Positions 8,649-16,370 of a stretch of DNA of 36,028 nt are shown here, piece after piece. The notes beneath the pieces are model-generated. The model was not told where the DNA came from, searched no databases, and saw only the letters and a program-made list of their open reading frames with translations. Source of the DNA: an uncultured Burkholderiales bacterium (GTDB lineage Bacteria > Pseudomonadota > Gammaproteobacteria > Burkholderiales > Burkholderiaceae_C); NCBI GenBank assembly GCA_903832625.1, contig CAILCI010000041.1, positions 1-36,028 of the forward strand. The letters run 5' to 3'. How positions within the stretch are numbered: the first letter of the stretch is position 1; every line of letters begins with the position of its first letter. Made by a program: the position numbers and the translations under genes.

Positions 8649-9944
8649 ATGACCGACCGCAACATTGACCTCTTTGAACGCGCCAGCCGAGTGATTCCTG
8701 GCGGTGTGAACTCGCCCGTGCGCGCTTTTCGCGCCGTCGGTGGCACGCCGCGTTTTGTGCAACGCGCCCAAGGCGCTTATTTTTGGGATGCCAACGGCCA
8801 GCGCTACATCGACTACATCGGCTCGTGGGGCCCGATGATTTTGGGTCACGGCAATCCCGTGGTGCTCGAAGCCGTGCAAAAAGCCGCGCTCGACGGCTTC
8901 TCGTTTGGCGCGCCCACCGAGCGCGAAATTGAACTTGCCGAAGAAATTTTGAAGCACGTCCCCTCCATGGAAATGGTGCGCTTGGTCAGCTCCGGCACTG
9001 AAGCAGGCATGAGCGCTTTGCGCTTGGCGCGTGGCGCAACCGGACGCAGCAAGTTCATCAAATTTGAAGGCTGCTACCACGGCCATGCCGATGCCTTGCT
9101 GGTCAAAGCAGGTTCTGGCTTGGCCACCTTTGGTCATCCCACCAGCGCAGGCGTGCCTGCCGAAGTGGTGCAGCACACCTTGGTGCTGGAGTACAACAAC
9201 ATCGAGCAACTCGAACAAGCGTTTCAGCTGCACGGCAAGGAATTGGCCTGCGTGATGATTGAACCCATTGCAGGCAATATGAACTTTGTGCGCGCCAGCG
9301 TGCCCTTCATGAAACGTTGTCGCGAGCTGTGCACCCAATACGGCGCTTTGCTGGTGTTTGACGAGGTGATGACGGGTTTTCGTGTGGCCTTGGGCAGTGC
9401 ACAAAGCATCTATGCCAAAGACATTGCCGGCTTCAAGCCCGACGTCACCGTGCTGGGCAAAGTGATTGGCGGGGGCATGCCTTTGGCGGCGTTTGGCGGG
9501 CCACGCGACATCATGTCTAAGTTGGCGCCCACGGGTCCGGTTTACCAAGCCGGCACGCTGAGTGGCAACCCAGTTGCCACCGCCTGCGGTTTGACCACGC
9601 TCAAAGAAATTGCCAAGCCCGGTTTTTGGAATGCTTTGAGCGCACGCACCCAAAGCTTGGTCGATGGCCTGAGCGCTGCTGCAACGAAAGCTGGCGTGCC
9701 CTTCAGCGCCGATTGCCAAGGCGGCATGTTTGGCTTTTTCTTGCTGCCTGAGTTGCCGCACAACTACGCCAAAGTCATGACCAGCGACGGCGCGAAGTTC
9801 AACCGCTTGTTCCACGGCTTGCTGGATCGCGGCGTCTACATTGCACCCGCGCTCTACGAGGCCGGATTTGTGAGCGCGGCTCACAGCGAAGCCGACATTG
9901 CACAAACCGTTGAAGCATTCGCGCAAGCTTTAATTGCAGGATGA
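8649..9944 (+). CDS. hemL: Glutamate-1-semialdehyde 2,1-aminomutase
   Basis: PLP enzyme converting glutamate-1-semialdehyde to 5-aminolevulinate, the last step of the C5 route to tetrapyrroles. The 431-residue protein matches the family length. Landmarks are [14 protein letters not shown] (about 14-27), [15 protein letters not shown] (PLP phosphate region), [29 protein letters not shown], and the Schiff-base lysine in [12 protein letters not shown] (near residue 271). It lies 8 bases after thiD and its stop overlaps the next start (ATGA at 9941-9944), so the downstream outer-membrane protein is probably translated with it. Confidence 0.97.
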   Translation: MTDRNIDLFERASRVIPGGVNSPVRAFRAVGGTPRFVQRAQGAYFWDANGQRYIDYIGSWGPMILGHGNPVVLEAVQKAALDGFSFGAPTEREIELAEEILKHVPSMEMVRLVSSGTEAGMSALRLARGATGRSKFIKFEGCYHGHADALLVKAGSGLATFGHPTSAGVPAEVVQHTLVLEYNNIEQLEQAFQLHGKELACVMIEPIAGNMNFVRASVPFMKRCRELCTQYGALLVFDEVMTGFRVALGSAQSIYAKDIAGFKPDVTVLGKVIGGGMPLAAFGGPRDIMSKLAPTGPVYQAGTLSGNPVATACGLTTLKEIAKPGFWNALSARTQSLVDGLSAAATKAGVPFSADCQGGMFGFFLLPELPHNYAKVMTSDGAKFNRLFHGLLDRGVYIAPALYEAGFVSAAHSEADIAQTVEAFAQALIAG

Positions 9945-10387
9945 AAAAACTATTTTGGCTATTGAGTTTGCTGGGCTTGAGCCCTGCGGTGTGGGCCGAT
10001 GTTTGGATCAATCCCGGTTTTTACTCCTATCACTTGCAGCGCGATCAAGACCTGAACTCGGCCAACACGGGGCTTGGCGTTGAGGCCAGCTTGACATCGG
10101 ATTACTCATTCACCGCTGGTTTTTTTAAAAACAGCGTGCGCGACACCTCGCACTATGTGGGTGTCTACGCCATGCCTTTTAGCTTTGGTGGCTTCAAAGC
10201 AGGTGCGGCTTTGGGCGCGTTTGACGGTTATCCTTTGATGAACAAAGGCGGCTGGTTTCCAGCCATTGTTCCCACCATGGAGCTAGAAGGCAGACAATTC
10301 GGCCTCAACATCAGCTTCATCCCGACCATTGGCGACCGCTTGCATGGCGCGGTGACTTTCCAAGTCAAGTACAAGCTCTCGCCATAA
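9941..10387 (+). CDS. Predicted small outer-membrane beta-barrel protein, unknown function
   Basis: I do not recognise a named function. The 148 residues start with a clear signal peptide ([18 protein letters not shown], likely cut after VWA). The mature part is rich in alternating hydrophobic/aromatic strands ([68 protein letters not shown]) separated by short polar turns. This is the pattern of a small 6-8-stranded outer-membrane barrel, roughly the size of PagP- or OmpW-like proteins, but I see no catalytic signature. The ATG overlaps the hemL stop (ATGA), suggesting co-translation. The function remains open. Confidence 0.8.
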   Translation: MKKLFWLLSLLGLSPAVWADVWINPGFYSYHLQRDQDLNSANTGLGVEASLTSDYSFTAGFFKNSVRDTSHYVGVYAMPFSFGGFKAGAALGAFDGYPLMNKGGWFPAIVPTMELEGRQFGLNISFIPTIGDRLHGAVTFQVKYKLSP

Positions 10388-10447
10388 ACAATTTTCTCAC
10401 TCACATTGACCGTCCTTCTGGGCGCATTTTTCCCACAAGGACTCTTC

Positions 10448-10798
10448 ATGAAAAAAACATTCCAACTCCAAGTCGAAGGCAAACACCCCGAGCGTTTGCT
10501 AGAAGCCATCAAGCACGAGTTGCGCAAATACCTCAAACGCGAACGTCGCCGCGTCCTGCCCGAAGGCATTGATTTTTGGGACTTCGACTGCAAATTTGGC
10601 ACCAACGCCGAAGCCGCTGAAGTGGTGCATTTGAACGACATCATTGCCCGCATTGACGCCGCCTCAAACGCCAAAGAACCCCAGTTTTACGTCGAGATTT
10701 TGGCCAAACACGGCGTGCGGGCAAAACGCGCCGTGGCTGAGGCCGATGCACGCCCCAGCATGCATGGAGATTTGGAGGGGGATGAGGCGAATGATTGA
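10448..10798 (+). CDS. DUF6172-like conserved hypothetical protein
   Basis: A 116-residue cytoplasmic protein starting MKKTFQLQVEGKHPERLLEA, with a basic KHELRKYLKRERRR stretch (about 19-32), a conserved FWDFDCKFG (about 40-48) and QFYVEILAKHGVRAKR near the C-terminus. These match a small conserved protein family of beta- and gammaproteobacteria that I recall as DUF6172; no function is known to me. The basic N-terminal helix could bind nucleic acid, but that is a guess. ATG at 10448 was chosen because AAGGA lies at the right distance upstream; an in-frame upstream start lacks one. It is 60 bases after the outer-membrane protein gene and convergent with the helicase gene. Confidence 0.8.
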   Translation: MKKTFQLQVEGKHPERLLEAIKHELRKYLKRERRRVLPEGIDFWDFDCKFGTNAEAAEVVHLNDIIARIDAASNAKEPQFYVEILAKHGVRAKRAVAEADARPSMHGDLEGDEAND

Positions 10799-10799
10799 G

Positions 10800-10815
10800 C
10801 GGTTTTCTCAAACCG
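10800..10815. terminator. Short hairpin in convergent gap (weak terminator candidate)
   Basis: A perfect 6-bp stem CGGTTT / AAACCG with a TCTC loop lies between the convergent DUF6172 gene and the helicase gene. No U-run follows on either strand, so intrinsic termination is doubtful. Confidence 0.3.
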
Positions 10816-10823
10816 TCCATCGT

Positions 10824-12107
10824 TCAAGGTGCCTCTGACTTCAAGCTCGCAGCAGCCGCCCGCAACTTATCTTTCTTGCTCGGCCGCTTGCCCTTGACGC
10901 CACCATTGCCATCGTTCAAGGCACTGACGGGCGGTGGCACATCGGTGGGTTCAAAGCCGGGTCTCACGGTCAGGGGCAATTGAATTTTTTCGCGTTTTTG
11001 AATCAAACGCCAATGTGCCAAAGCCGTTGCGGTCACAAAGCTCACCGCCACGCCTTTGGCGCCTGCGCGTCCGGTGCGGCCTATGCGGTGGGTGTAGTCG
11101 GTGGCTGAGCGCGGCAAATCGTAGTTCACCACCACGGGTAAATTGGCGATGTCCAAACCGCGTGCGGCCAAGTCGGTGGTGACGAGCACTTCCCAGCGGT
11201 CTTCTTTGAATTCGTTCAATACATCTTGACGTGCGCCTTGGCTCATCTCGCCATGCAAGGCGGTGGCAAACACGCCCGCCTGATAGAGTTTATTGGCCAC
11301 ATGTTCGCAGGCATAACGGGTGGCAACAAACACCAACACGCGCGGCCATTTTTCTTGTTTGATGAGGTGGCGCAGCAAGGCCGTGCGTTTTTTCTCATCC
11401 ACTTGTATCGCGCTTTGGGCGATGTCGGCGGGTTGGGTTGGCACATCGTCCACGGCCAAGCGCACGGGTTGGTGCAGCATGGCCTCGCCCAAGGCTTTGA
11501 CTGCGGGCTCAAAGGTGGCAGAAAACAACAAGGTCTGACACGGCTTGGCGACCAGCGCCAAAATGCGCTGCAGCTCAGCGCTAAAGCCCAAGTCCAGCAA
11601 TCGGTCGGCTTCGTCGAGCACCAAATGCTTGAGCTGCGACAAACTCAGCGCGTTGTGTTCGATCAAGTCGAGCAAACGCCCCGGCGTGGCGACCAGCACA
11701 TCCACGCCGCCGCGCAGGCTCATCATTTGGGGGTTGATGGAGACGCCGCCAAAGGCCACGCCCACTTTGATGGACTGCGTCAAAGGCCGCGCCACATCGC
11801 GCCAAACTTGGCTGACTTGCACCGCCAGCTCGCGGGTAGGCACCAAGACAAGGGCTTGAAGGCTGCGTGAATTGCGATCAAACCCTAGGCGCGGTGCGGC
11901 TTGCGCCATGATGCGTTGCAACACTGGCAAGGCATAGGCCAAGGTTTTGCCTGAACCGGTTTGCGCGGTGGCCAGCACATCCGCGCCTTGCAAGATGGGC
12001 GGAATGGCTTGCACTTGAATGGGGGTGGGCACAGCCATGTCGAGCGTGGACAAGCTGTGCTGCAAAGCCGCATTGAGCTGGAGTTGTTCGAAAGTGGTCA
12101 AGCTCAA
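10824..12107 (-). CDS. DEAD-box RNA helicase (RhlE-like)
   Basis: ATP-dependent RNA helicase of 427 residues. It shows the Q motif FEQLQLN...PTPIQ, Walker A AQTGSGKT (48-55), PTRELA, the DEAD box VLDEADRLL (165-168), SAT (about 195), and the C-terminal motifs ATRYACEHVA, TTDLAARGLDI and HRIGRTGRAG. The tail is short and basic (GKRPSKKDKLRAAAASLKS), as in RhlE-type proteins. Likely roles are ribosome assembly or RNA turnover. It starts 17 bases after the stop of the Bug-type binding protein, on the same strand. It could be the distal gene of that transcript, although the functions are unrelated. Confidence 0.93.
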   Translation of the reverse strand: MSLTTFEQLQLNAALQHSLSTLDMAVPTPIQVQAIPPILQGADVLATAQTGSGKTLAYALPVLQRIMAQAAPRLGFDRNSRSLQALVLVPTRELAVQVSQVWRDVARPLTQSIKVGVAFGGVSINPQMMSLRGGVDVLVATPGRLLDLIEHNALSLSQLKHLVLDEADRLLDLGFSAELQRILALVAKPCQTLLFSATFEPAVKALGEAMLHQPVRLAVDDVPTQPADIAQSAIQVDEKKRTALLRHLIKQEKWPRVLVFVATRYACEHVANKLYQAGVFATALHGEMSQGARQDVLNEFKEDRWEVLVTTDLAARGLDIANLPVVVNYDLPRSATDYTHRIGRTGRAGAKGVAVSFVTATALAHWRLIQKREKIQLPLTVRPGFEPTDVPPPVSALNDGNGGVKGKRPSKKDKLRAAAASLKSEAP

Positions 12108-12124
12108 AATACGGCCTTGGGGGT

Positions 12125-13111
12125 TTAAAACACCTCCATTTTCGCCTCTTTCACCACCTTGCCCCAGCGCTGTGATTCGGCCTTGATCAAATCCATGAAA
12201 GCTTGTGGCGAACCGCCACCCACATCGTTGCCTTGGCTCATGATTTTTTGGCGCATATCGGGCTGCTCCAGCACTTTGTTGACGGCGCTGTTGAGTTGCT
12301 GCACCAAGGCATCAGGCAAACCTTTGGGCGCCACCAAGCCCTGCCAATTCAACACGTCTACTGTGGGATAGCCTTGCTCGATCATGGTCGGCACTTGCGG
12401 GAACAAGGGCGAGCGGGTTTTGCTGCTGATGGCCAAGGGACGCAAGGTGCCTGCTTGCAGCGAGGGCAAGGCCGCATACGTGAGTTCAAACATGAACTCC
12501 ACTTGACCACCCAGCAAGGCGTTGGTCGCGGCAGAACCGCTCTTGAACGGCGCATGCAAAATTTCTGCCCCCGAAGCACTGGCAAACAGGGTGCCGCACA
12601 AATGGTGAGACCCGCCGATGCCGCCCGACGCATAGCTCACGCGCCCCGCCGACGCTTTGGCCGCTAGCGCAATGTCTTTGACGCTCTTGTAAGGCGAGTC
12701 GCTGCGCACCATCAAAATCAAGGGACCTTTTTCGATCAAGGCAATGGGCACCAAGTCGTTGAGCGGATCAAAGTTCATGTTCTTGAACAAGTGCTGGTTG
12801 ATCGCCAAGGGGCCAAAGTTGCCCATGCCAATCGTGTAGCCATCGGGTTTGGCTTTGGCAATCACGCTGGTGCCGATGTTGCCGCCCGCGCCTGCGCGGT
12901 TATCAATCACCACGGGGCGACCCAACAGATCGCCTAAGTTCTTCGCAATTTGGCGTGAACGAATATCAGCATTACCGCCCGCTGCGTAAGGACAAACCCA
13001 AGTGATGGGACGGTTGGGATAAGCGTCTTGCGCCCAAGCTTCGCTTTGCACAAGGCTGGGCACCAAGCCAGCGCCAGCCGCTTGCAATAAATGTCTGCGT
13101 GTGAGTTGCAT
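12125..13111 (-). CDS. Bug-family tripartite tricarboxylate transporter substrate-binding protein
   Basis: Periplasmic binding protein (328 residues) of the TctC/Bug family. The N-terminus MQLTRRHLLQAAGAGLVPSL carries a twin-arginine-like signal ending AWAQ. After it come YPNRPITWVCPYAAGGNADIRSR, the ligand loop, and VVIDNRAGAGGNIGTSVIAK with KPDGYTIGMG, all family hallmarks. GGAGAT lies before the ATG at 13111; a longer frame upstream is read through the intergenic hairpins and was rejected. No TctA/TctB membrane partners are nearby, as is usual for the very numerous orphan Bug proteins of Burkholderiales. Their ligands are mostly small carboxylates; this ligand is unknown. A porin precedes it and a TctDE-like sensor pair lies further upstream on the same strand. 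Confidence 0.93.
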   Translation of the reverse strand: MQLTRRHLLQAAGAGLVPSLVQSEAWAQDAYPNRPITWVCPYAAGGNADIRSRQIAKNLGDLLGRPVVIDNRAGAGGNIGTSVIAKAKPDGYTIGMGNFGPLAINQHLFKNMNFDPLNDLVPIALIEKGPLILMVRSDSPYKSVKDIALAAKASAGRVSYASGGIGGSHHLCGTLFASASGAEILHAPFKSGSAATNALLGGQVEFMFELTYAALPSLQAGTLRPLAISSKTRSPLFPQVPTMIEQGYPTVDVLNWQGLVAPKGLPDALVQQLNSAVNKVLEQPDMRQKIMSQGNDVGGGSPQAFMDLIKAESQRWGKVVKEAKMEVF

Positions 13112-13127
13112 GATTTTTCGATCTCCA

Positions 13128-13160
13128 AATAAAAAGGAAGCGTGCCTTTCGACACGCTTC
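13128..13160 (-). terminator. Intrinsic terminator after the porin gene
   Basis: Read on the minus strand, an 8-bp perfect stem GAAGCGTG / CACGCTTC (13160-13153 with 13144-13137, 8-base loop) is followed by CTTTTTAT. It lies 42 bases after the porin stop and ends only about 17 bases before the Bug-protein start. A competing hairpin overlaps it. Confidence 0.75.
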
Positions 13161-13169
13161 AAAGGCACG
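13141..13169 (-). promoter_or_regulatory. Alternative hairpin overlapping the porin terminator
   Basis: A perfect 9-bp inverted repeat CGTGCCTTT (13141-13149) / AAAGGCACG (13161-13169) with an 11-base loop shares bases with both arms of the terminator stem, so only one of the two hairpins can form. This one is completed first during minus-strand transcription. This is the geometry of an attenuator, but no ligand-binding element or leader peptide was found, so the regulatory role is inference. Confidence 0.5.
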
Positions 13170-13202
13170 AGGCCTAGCTCCTACAAAATAAAAGGGTGCG
13201 CT

Positions 13203-14354
13203 TTAGAACTTCAAGCGAACGCCCACTGCCAACTCAGTTTGCGAGGTTTGGCCGTTGGCAGCGCTGCTCAAGCTGGCTTGGTCGAGTTTGAGGTGATCGG
13301 CTGCAACGTAAAAGTCAGTCAGCTTGTCGTAGCTGTAAATGGCCGATGCGTAGTGGGTTTTAGATTTTCCGTTGGCACGACCTAAGGCAGGATCAGAAAC
13401 GGCTTGCATGGGGTTGAATGCCACACCGCTGGCGTTCAGTGCTGCGTTGCTGACGTCGGTCACTTGGTAGCCCAGTGCGTAGCCCACTTTGCCTTTGGGC
13501 GTGAAGTTGGCGGACAAGGTGTAGACGTCATCTTTGCGTTGACCCAAAGCGCCTTGGTCTGCATTGAACGCGAAGTAGCCTGCATTCAAACGCAGCAAGG
13601 GGTTGACTTGCAAATTGCCGCCAATCGTGCCTGTGGAATGCATCAAGCCTGCCACGTTGGCTTTGGTGAACGAAGTGGAAGTCGAGAAACCGTTGCCGTT
13701 GTAGGCCAACGCCGCGCTGCGCACACTGCCTTGATTGATGTCACCGGCCACGCCACCAAACTTGTAACCCAAGCCAGCCACGACGGGGCCGAATTCTTTT
13801 TTCCACACGATGCTGCGGTCATTGCGGCTGCCCACATAGTTCACCAATTGTTTGAAATTGTTGGCGTTGGTGTAGCCACCCTCTTCCAAGTCGAGTTGGG
13901 CTTTGCTGTAGGGATCTGCATAAATGCTGGAGAAGTCACGCGCCAAGCCATTTTGGCGACCCACGGTCAACTTGCCCCAGTCTTGGCTTTGGAAACCTGC
14001 CCATGCATCGCGGTTGAAAAATGCTTTGTCATTTTCTTTGCCTGTCGTGGGTGCAAACTCGCTTTCAAGTTTGAAGATAGCGCTCAAGCCGTCGCCCATA
14101 TCGCGTTGGCCTTTCAAGCCCCAGCGGCTGGCGCTGAACCATGGGTCGTCTTGCAAATTGACGCCTGAATTGCCTTTGGTGTCGGCATTGGTTTTGCGTG
14201 CCACGGTCAAATCGAACAAACCGTAGAGGGTGACAGAGTTGACGCCGCTGTTATAAGTCAAGCCTTCTTTGGCTTTTTCTTCATGCGCGTGCGCACCGAC
14301 GGAGAACAAAGAGGCCACGAGTGAGCCCAGGAGGATTTTCTTTTGAATATGCAT
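13203..14354 (-). CDS. Gram-negative trimeric porin (OmpC/Porin_4 type)
   Basis: Outer-membrane diffusion channel, 383 residues. The signal peptide MHIQKKILLGSLVASLFSVG ends at AHA before HEEKAKEG. The first strand VTLYGLFDLTVAR, the QRDMGDGLSAIFKLESEFAP segment, FFNRDAWAGFQSQDWGKLTVGRQNG, and a C-terminal LAVGVRLKF ending in Phe are classic for betaproteobacterial porins. I chose ATG at 14354 because it opens directly into the signal peptide. The gene follows the sensor kinase after about 120 bases that hold a terminator-like hairpin, and precedes the Bug-protein gene. Porin plus binding protein downstream of a TctDE pair suggests a shared uptake route, with specificity unknown. Confidence 0.95.
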   Translation of the reverse strand: MHIQKKILLGSLVASLFSVGAHAHEEKAKEGLTYNSGVNSVTLYGLFDLTVARKTNADTKGNSGVNLQDDPWFSASRWGLKGQRDMGDGLSAIFKLESEFAPTTGKENDKAFFNRDAWAGFQSQDWGKLTVGRQNGLARDFSSIYADPYSKAQLDLEEGGYTNANNFKQLVNYVGSRNDRSIVWKKEFGPVVAGLGYKFGGVAGDINQGSVRSAALAYNGNGFSTSTSFTKANVAGLMHSTGTIGGNLQVNPLLRLNAGYFAFNADQGALGQRKDDVYTLSANFTPKGKVGYALGYQVTDVSNAALNASGVAFNPMQAVSDPALGRANGKSKTHYASAIYSYDKLTDFYVAADHLKLDQASLSSAANGQTSQTELAVGVRLKF

Positions 14355-14373
14355 TGATTTCGTACTGAAGAAA

Positions 14374-14420
14374 GCAGTCGGGTGACTGCGAAAAAACAAA
14401 ACGACTTGAGCAAACTCAAG
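14374..14420 (-). terminator. Terminator-like hairpin between sensor kinase and porin genes
   Basis: On the minus strand CTTGAG-TTTG-CTCAAG (14420-14405) is followed by TCGTTTTGTTTTTT (14404-14391), a good intrinsic terminator for the kinase gene. A second hairpin, GCAGTC/GACTGC (14374-14389), follows immediately. Only about 30 bases then remain to the porin ATG, so either the porin promoter lies upstream of this hairpin and must read through it, or the terminator is regulated. Confidence 0.6.
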
Positions 14421-14475
14421 CCGTGTACGAATTTATGGGAGAGCGACTTTCTAATCGCTTTCAATGCGGTGGGTT

Positions 14476-15705
14476 TTAAAAAATCAAACGCACGATCAAC
14501 CCCGAACCTGTGCTGGGCTGGGTGAGTTCAAGAGATATTTTTAAGTTTTGTGCAATTTCTCGAACAATTGACAAACCCAAGCCGCTGCCTGCTGTGGTCG
14601 GGTCGAGTCTGTAAAAACGCTCGAAAACACGCTCACGTTCGGCAGGGGCAATGCCGGGGCCGTTGTCTTGCACAAAGATGATCGGCCGCCCCTGCTTGTG
14701 CGTCACGCCCACGGTCACTGCGCCACTTGTCGGCGTGTAACGCAAAGCGTTGTCTACCAAGTTGGACAACATTTCTCTCAGCAAGACGGGGTCGCTTTGG
14801 CACCAGACGGCTTGGTCTGTGCCGTCATAGCCCAAATCAATGTGCGCTTGCTGCGCTGACAAAGCGAACGATTCCAGCACGTCTTGAACCACAGCGCGCA
14901 CATCGGTGCTGACCCATGCCAACTGTTTTGTAGTCAAGCTTTCGAAGTGCGTGAAGGACAAGAGTTGCTTGACCAAATGGGCGCTGTGCTGAACGGTGGT
15001 GTGCATGGCATCCAAGGCCTCTTGTCGCACGTCGGCCTGCGCATGTCGCAAGGCATAGACCACTTGCGTGTTGAGCAAAGCCAATGGCGTGCGCAGTTGA
15101 TGTGCGGCGTCGGTCATGAAACGGCCTTGAGACTGAATGTGTCGCGCCAAGCGTTTGAGGTGTTGGTGAAAGATCAACAAAACGCCCCATAAAACCACAA
15201 ACACAAGTTGGCGCTGCAAGGCGTTCCACCACAAGGTTTTGAATTGCTGTTGCTGCGCAAGGAGAGTTTGCGCAACTTGGATGAGCACAGGCTCACCCGC
15301 CAACAAAGGCTGTGCGTAAGTGATGACGCGAACAGGCGCACCCGCCACAAAGCTCATGGCCGAATGCATTTGCTCTGGCGCAAAGTCAAGCTCAGGCACT
15401 TGCAGCTCGTCGTAGCCGGCCAACAAATTGCCGCGCGCGTCAGAGATGCGATAGAACACATGATCGTCCCCAGGCGCGTCCAACAACTCCAAAGCCACGG
15501 GCGGTGAATCGGCGCGGATTTGGCTCGCGTCGCTGCTGATGTGACGGCCCATCATGCGCGCTGCGCTCAGCAGCATGTGGTCTTGCACGGCGGTCGCCGC
15601 TTCTTGCGCTTCTTGGTGGGTGCTCCAAACATCCCACAGCGCAAACAAAAACAAGGGAAAGAACAAGGCCAGCGTCAGTTGACGGCGCAAACTCTCAAAC
15701 CGCAT
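14476..15705 (-). CDS. TctE-like sensor histidine kinase lacking a HAMP domain
   Basis: Inner-membrane histidine kinase, 409 residues. TM1 is about residues 8-25, a periplasmic 2CSK_N-like domain spans about 26-160, and TM2 about 166-180 (LVFVVLWGVLLIF). The dimerisation/phosphorylation helix FMTDAAHQLRTPLALL has its His at about 202, the N-box is NLVDNALRYTP, and the D- and G-boxes are VQDNGPGIAPAE and GSGLGLSIVREIA. Only about 15 residues separate TM2 from the H-box, so the roughly 50-residue HAMP linker usual in TctE relatives is absent. Its start overlaps the response-regulator stop by 11 bases. The expected signal is a carboxylate, by analogy with TctE; this is inference. Confidence 0.92.
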   Translation of the reverse strand: MRFESLRRQLTLALFFPLFLFALWDVWSTHQEAQEAATAVQDHMLLSAARMMGRHISSDASQIRADSPPVALELLDAPGDDHVFYRISDARGNLLAGYDELQVPELDFAPEQMHSAMSFVAGAPVRVITYAQPLLAGEPVLIQVAQTLLAQQQQFKTLWWNALQRQLVFVVLWGVLLIFHQHLKRLARHIQSQGRFMTDAAHQLRTPLALLNTQVVYALRHAQADVRQEALDAMHTTVQHSAHLVKQLLSFTHFESLTTKQLAWVSTDVRAVVQDVLESFALSAQQAHIDLGYDGTDQAVWCQSDPVLLREMLSNLVDNALRYTPTSGAVTVGVTHKQGRPIIFVQDNGPGIAPAERERVFERFYRLDPTTAGSGLGLSIVREIAQNLKISLELTQPSTGSGLIVRLIF

Positions 15706-16366
15706 TGGACTTGAGCAAATACCCCAGTCCGCGCAAGGTCAGGATGACGGCTTGGCTGTCTTGGAGTTTTTTTCGCAAACGGTGAACGTAAATTTCTACC
15801 GCATCGACCGAGGCCGATTCTTCCAGCGTGAACAGGCTTTGCGCCAAGGCTTTTTTGCTGACGGTAGAGCCACCGCGCATCATCAAAGTCTCCAGCACCG
15901 AATGTTCGCGCGGGGTGAGCGCCAAGTCGCGGTCTTTGAGCGAGAACACGCGGGTGTTGCTGTTGTAGCTCAGGTCGGCACAGGTGAGGGTGGGATTGCG
16001 GTGGTTGGCATTGCGGCGCAAGAGCACGCGAATACGGGCTTCGAGTTCGGCCACATTGAAGGGTTTGGTGACGTAGTCATCCGCACCCGAATCGAGGCAG
16101 GCCACGCGAGAAGCCATGACGTCTTGCGCCGTCAACACCAACACCGGCACATTGCTGTGGCGCGAGCGCAGGCGTTGCAGGACTTCTTCGCCTTTCATGC
16201 GCGGCAGCCCAAGATCGAGGATGACCAAGTCATAGCTCTCGTCGCTCAGCCTGTGCGCGGCGTCCTCGCCTTCGTAACAACATTCGACCACGTAGCCGTC
16301 TTTGCTCAGGGTGCGGCTCAACCAATCGGACAACACCAGGTTGTCCTCGACCAACAATATGCGCAT
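15695..16366 (-). CDS. TctD-like OmpR-family response regulator
   Basis: DNA-binding response regulator, 223 residues. The receiver domain begins MRILLVEDNLVLSDWL, with phospho-acceptor Asp at about 51 (VILDLGLPR) and the switch Lys at about 101 (VTKPF). The C-terminal winged helix is recognisable from LTPREHSVLETLM and VEIYVHRLRKKL to LRGLGYLLK. The ATG at 16366 lies 4 bases after the purH stop, and the stop overlaps the kinase start. It is thus transcriptionally attached to dusB-fis-purH. By analogy with TctD it would control tricarboxylate uptake genes; the porin and Bug gene directly downstream are the obvious candidate targets. Confidence 0.93.
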   Translation of the reverse strand: MRILLVEDNLVLSDWLSRTLSKDGYVVECCYEGEDAAHRLSDESYDLVILDLGLPRMKGEEVLQRLRSRHSNVPVLVLTAQDVMASRVACLDSGADDYVTKPFNVAELEARIRVLLRRNANHRNPTLTCADLSYNSNTRVFSLKDRDLALTPREHSVLETLMMRGGSTVSKKALAQSLFTLEESASVDAVEIYVHRLRKKLQDSQAVILTLRGLGYLLKSNAV

Positions 16367-16370
16367 GGAA

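Noticed and set aside
8637-9926. Long open frame on the minus strand opposite hemL, about 429 codons
   Set aside because: It is an antisense shadow from the codon bias of hemL; the translation is Gln/His-rich with no domain, and hemL is unambiguous.
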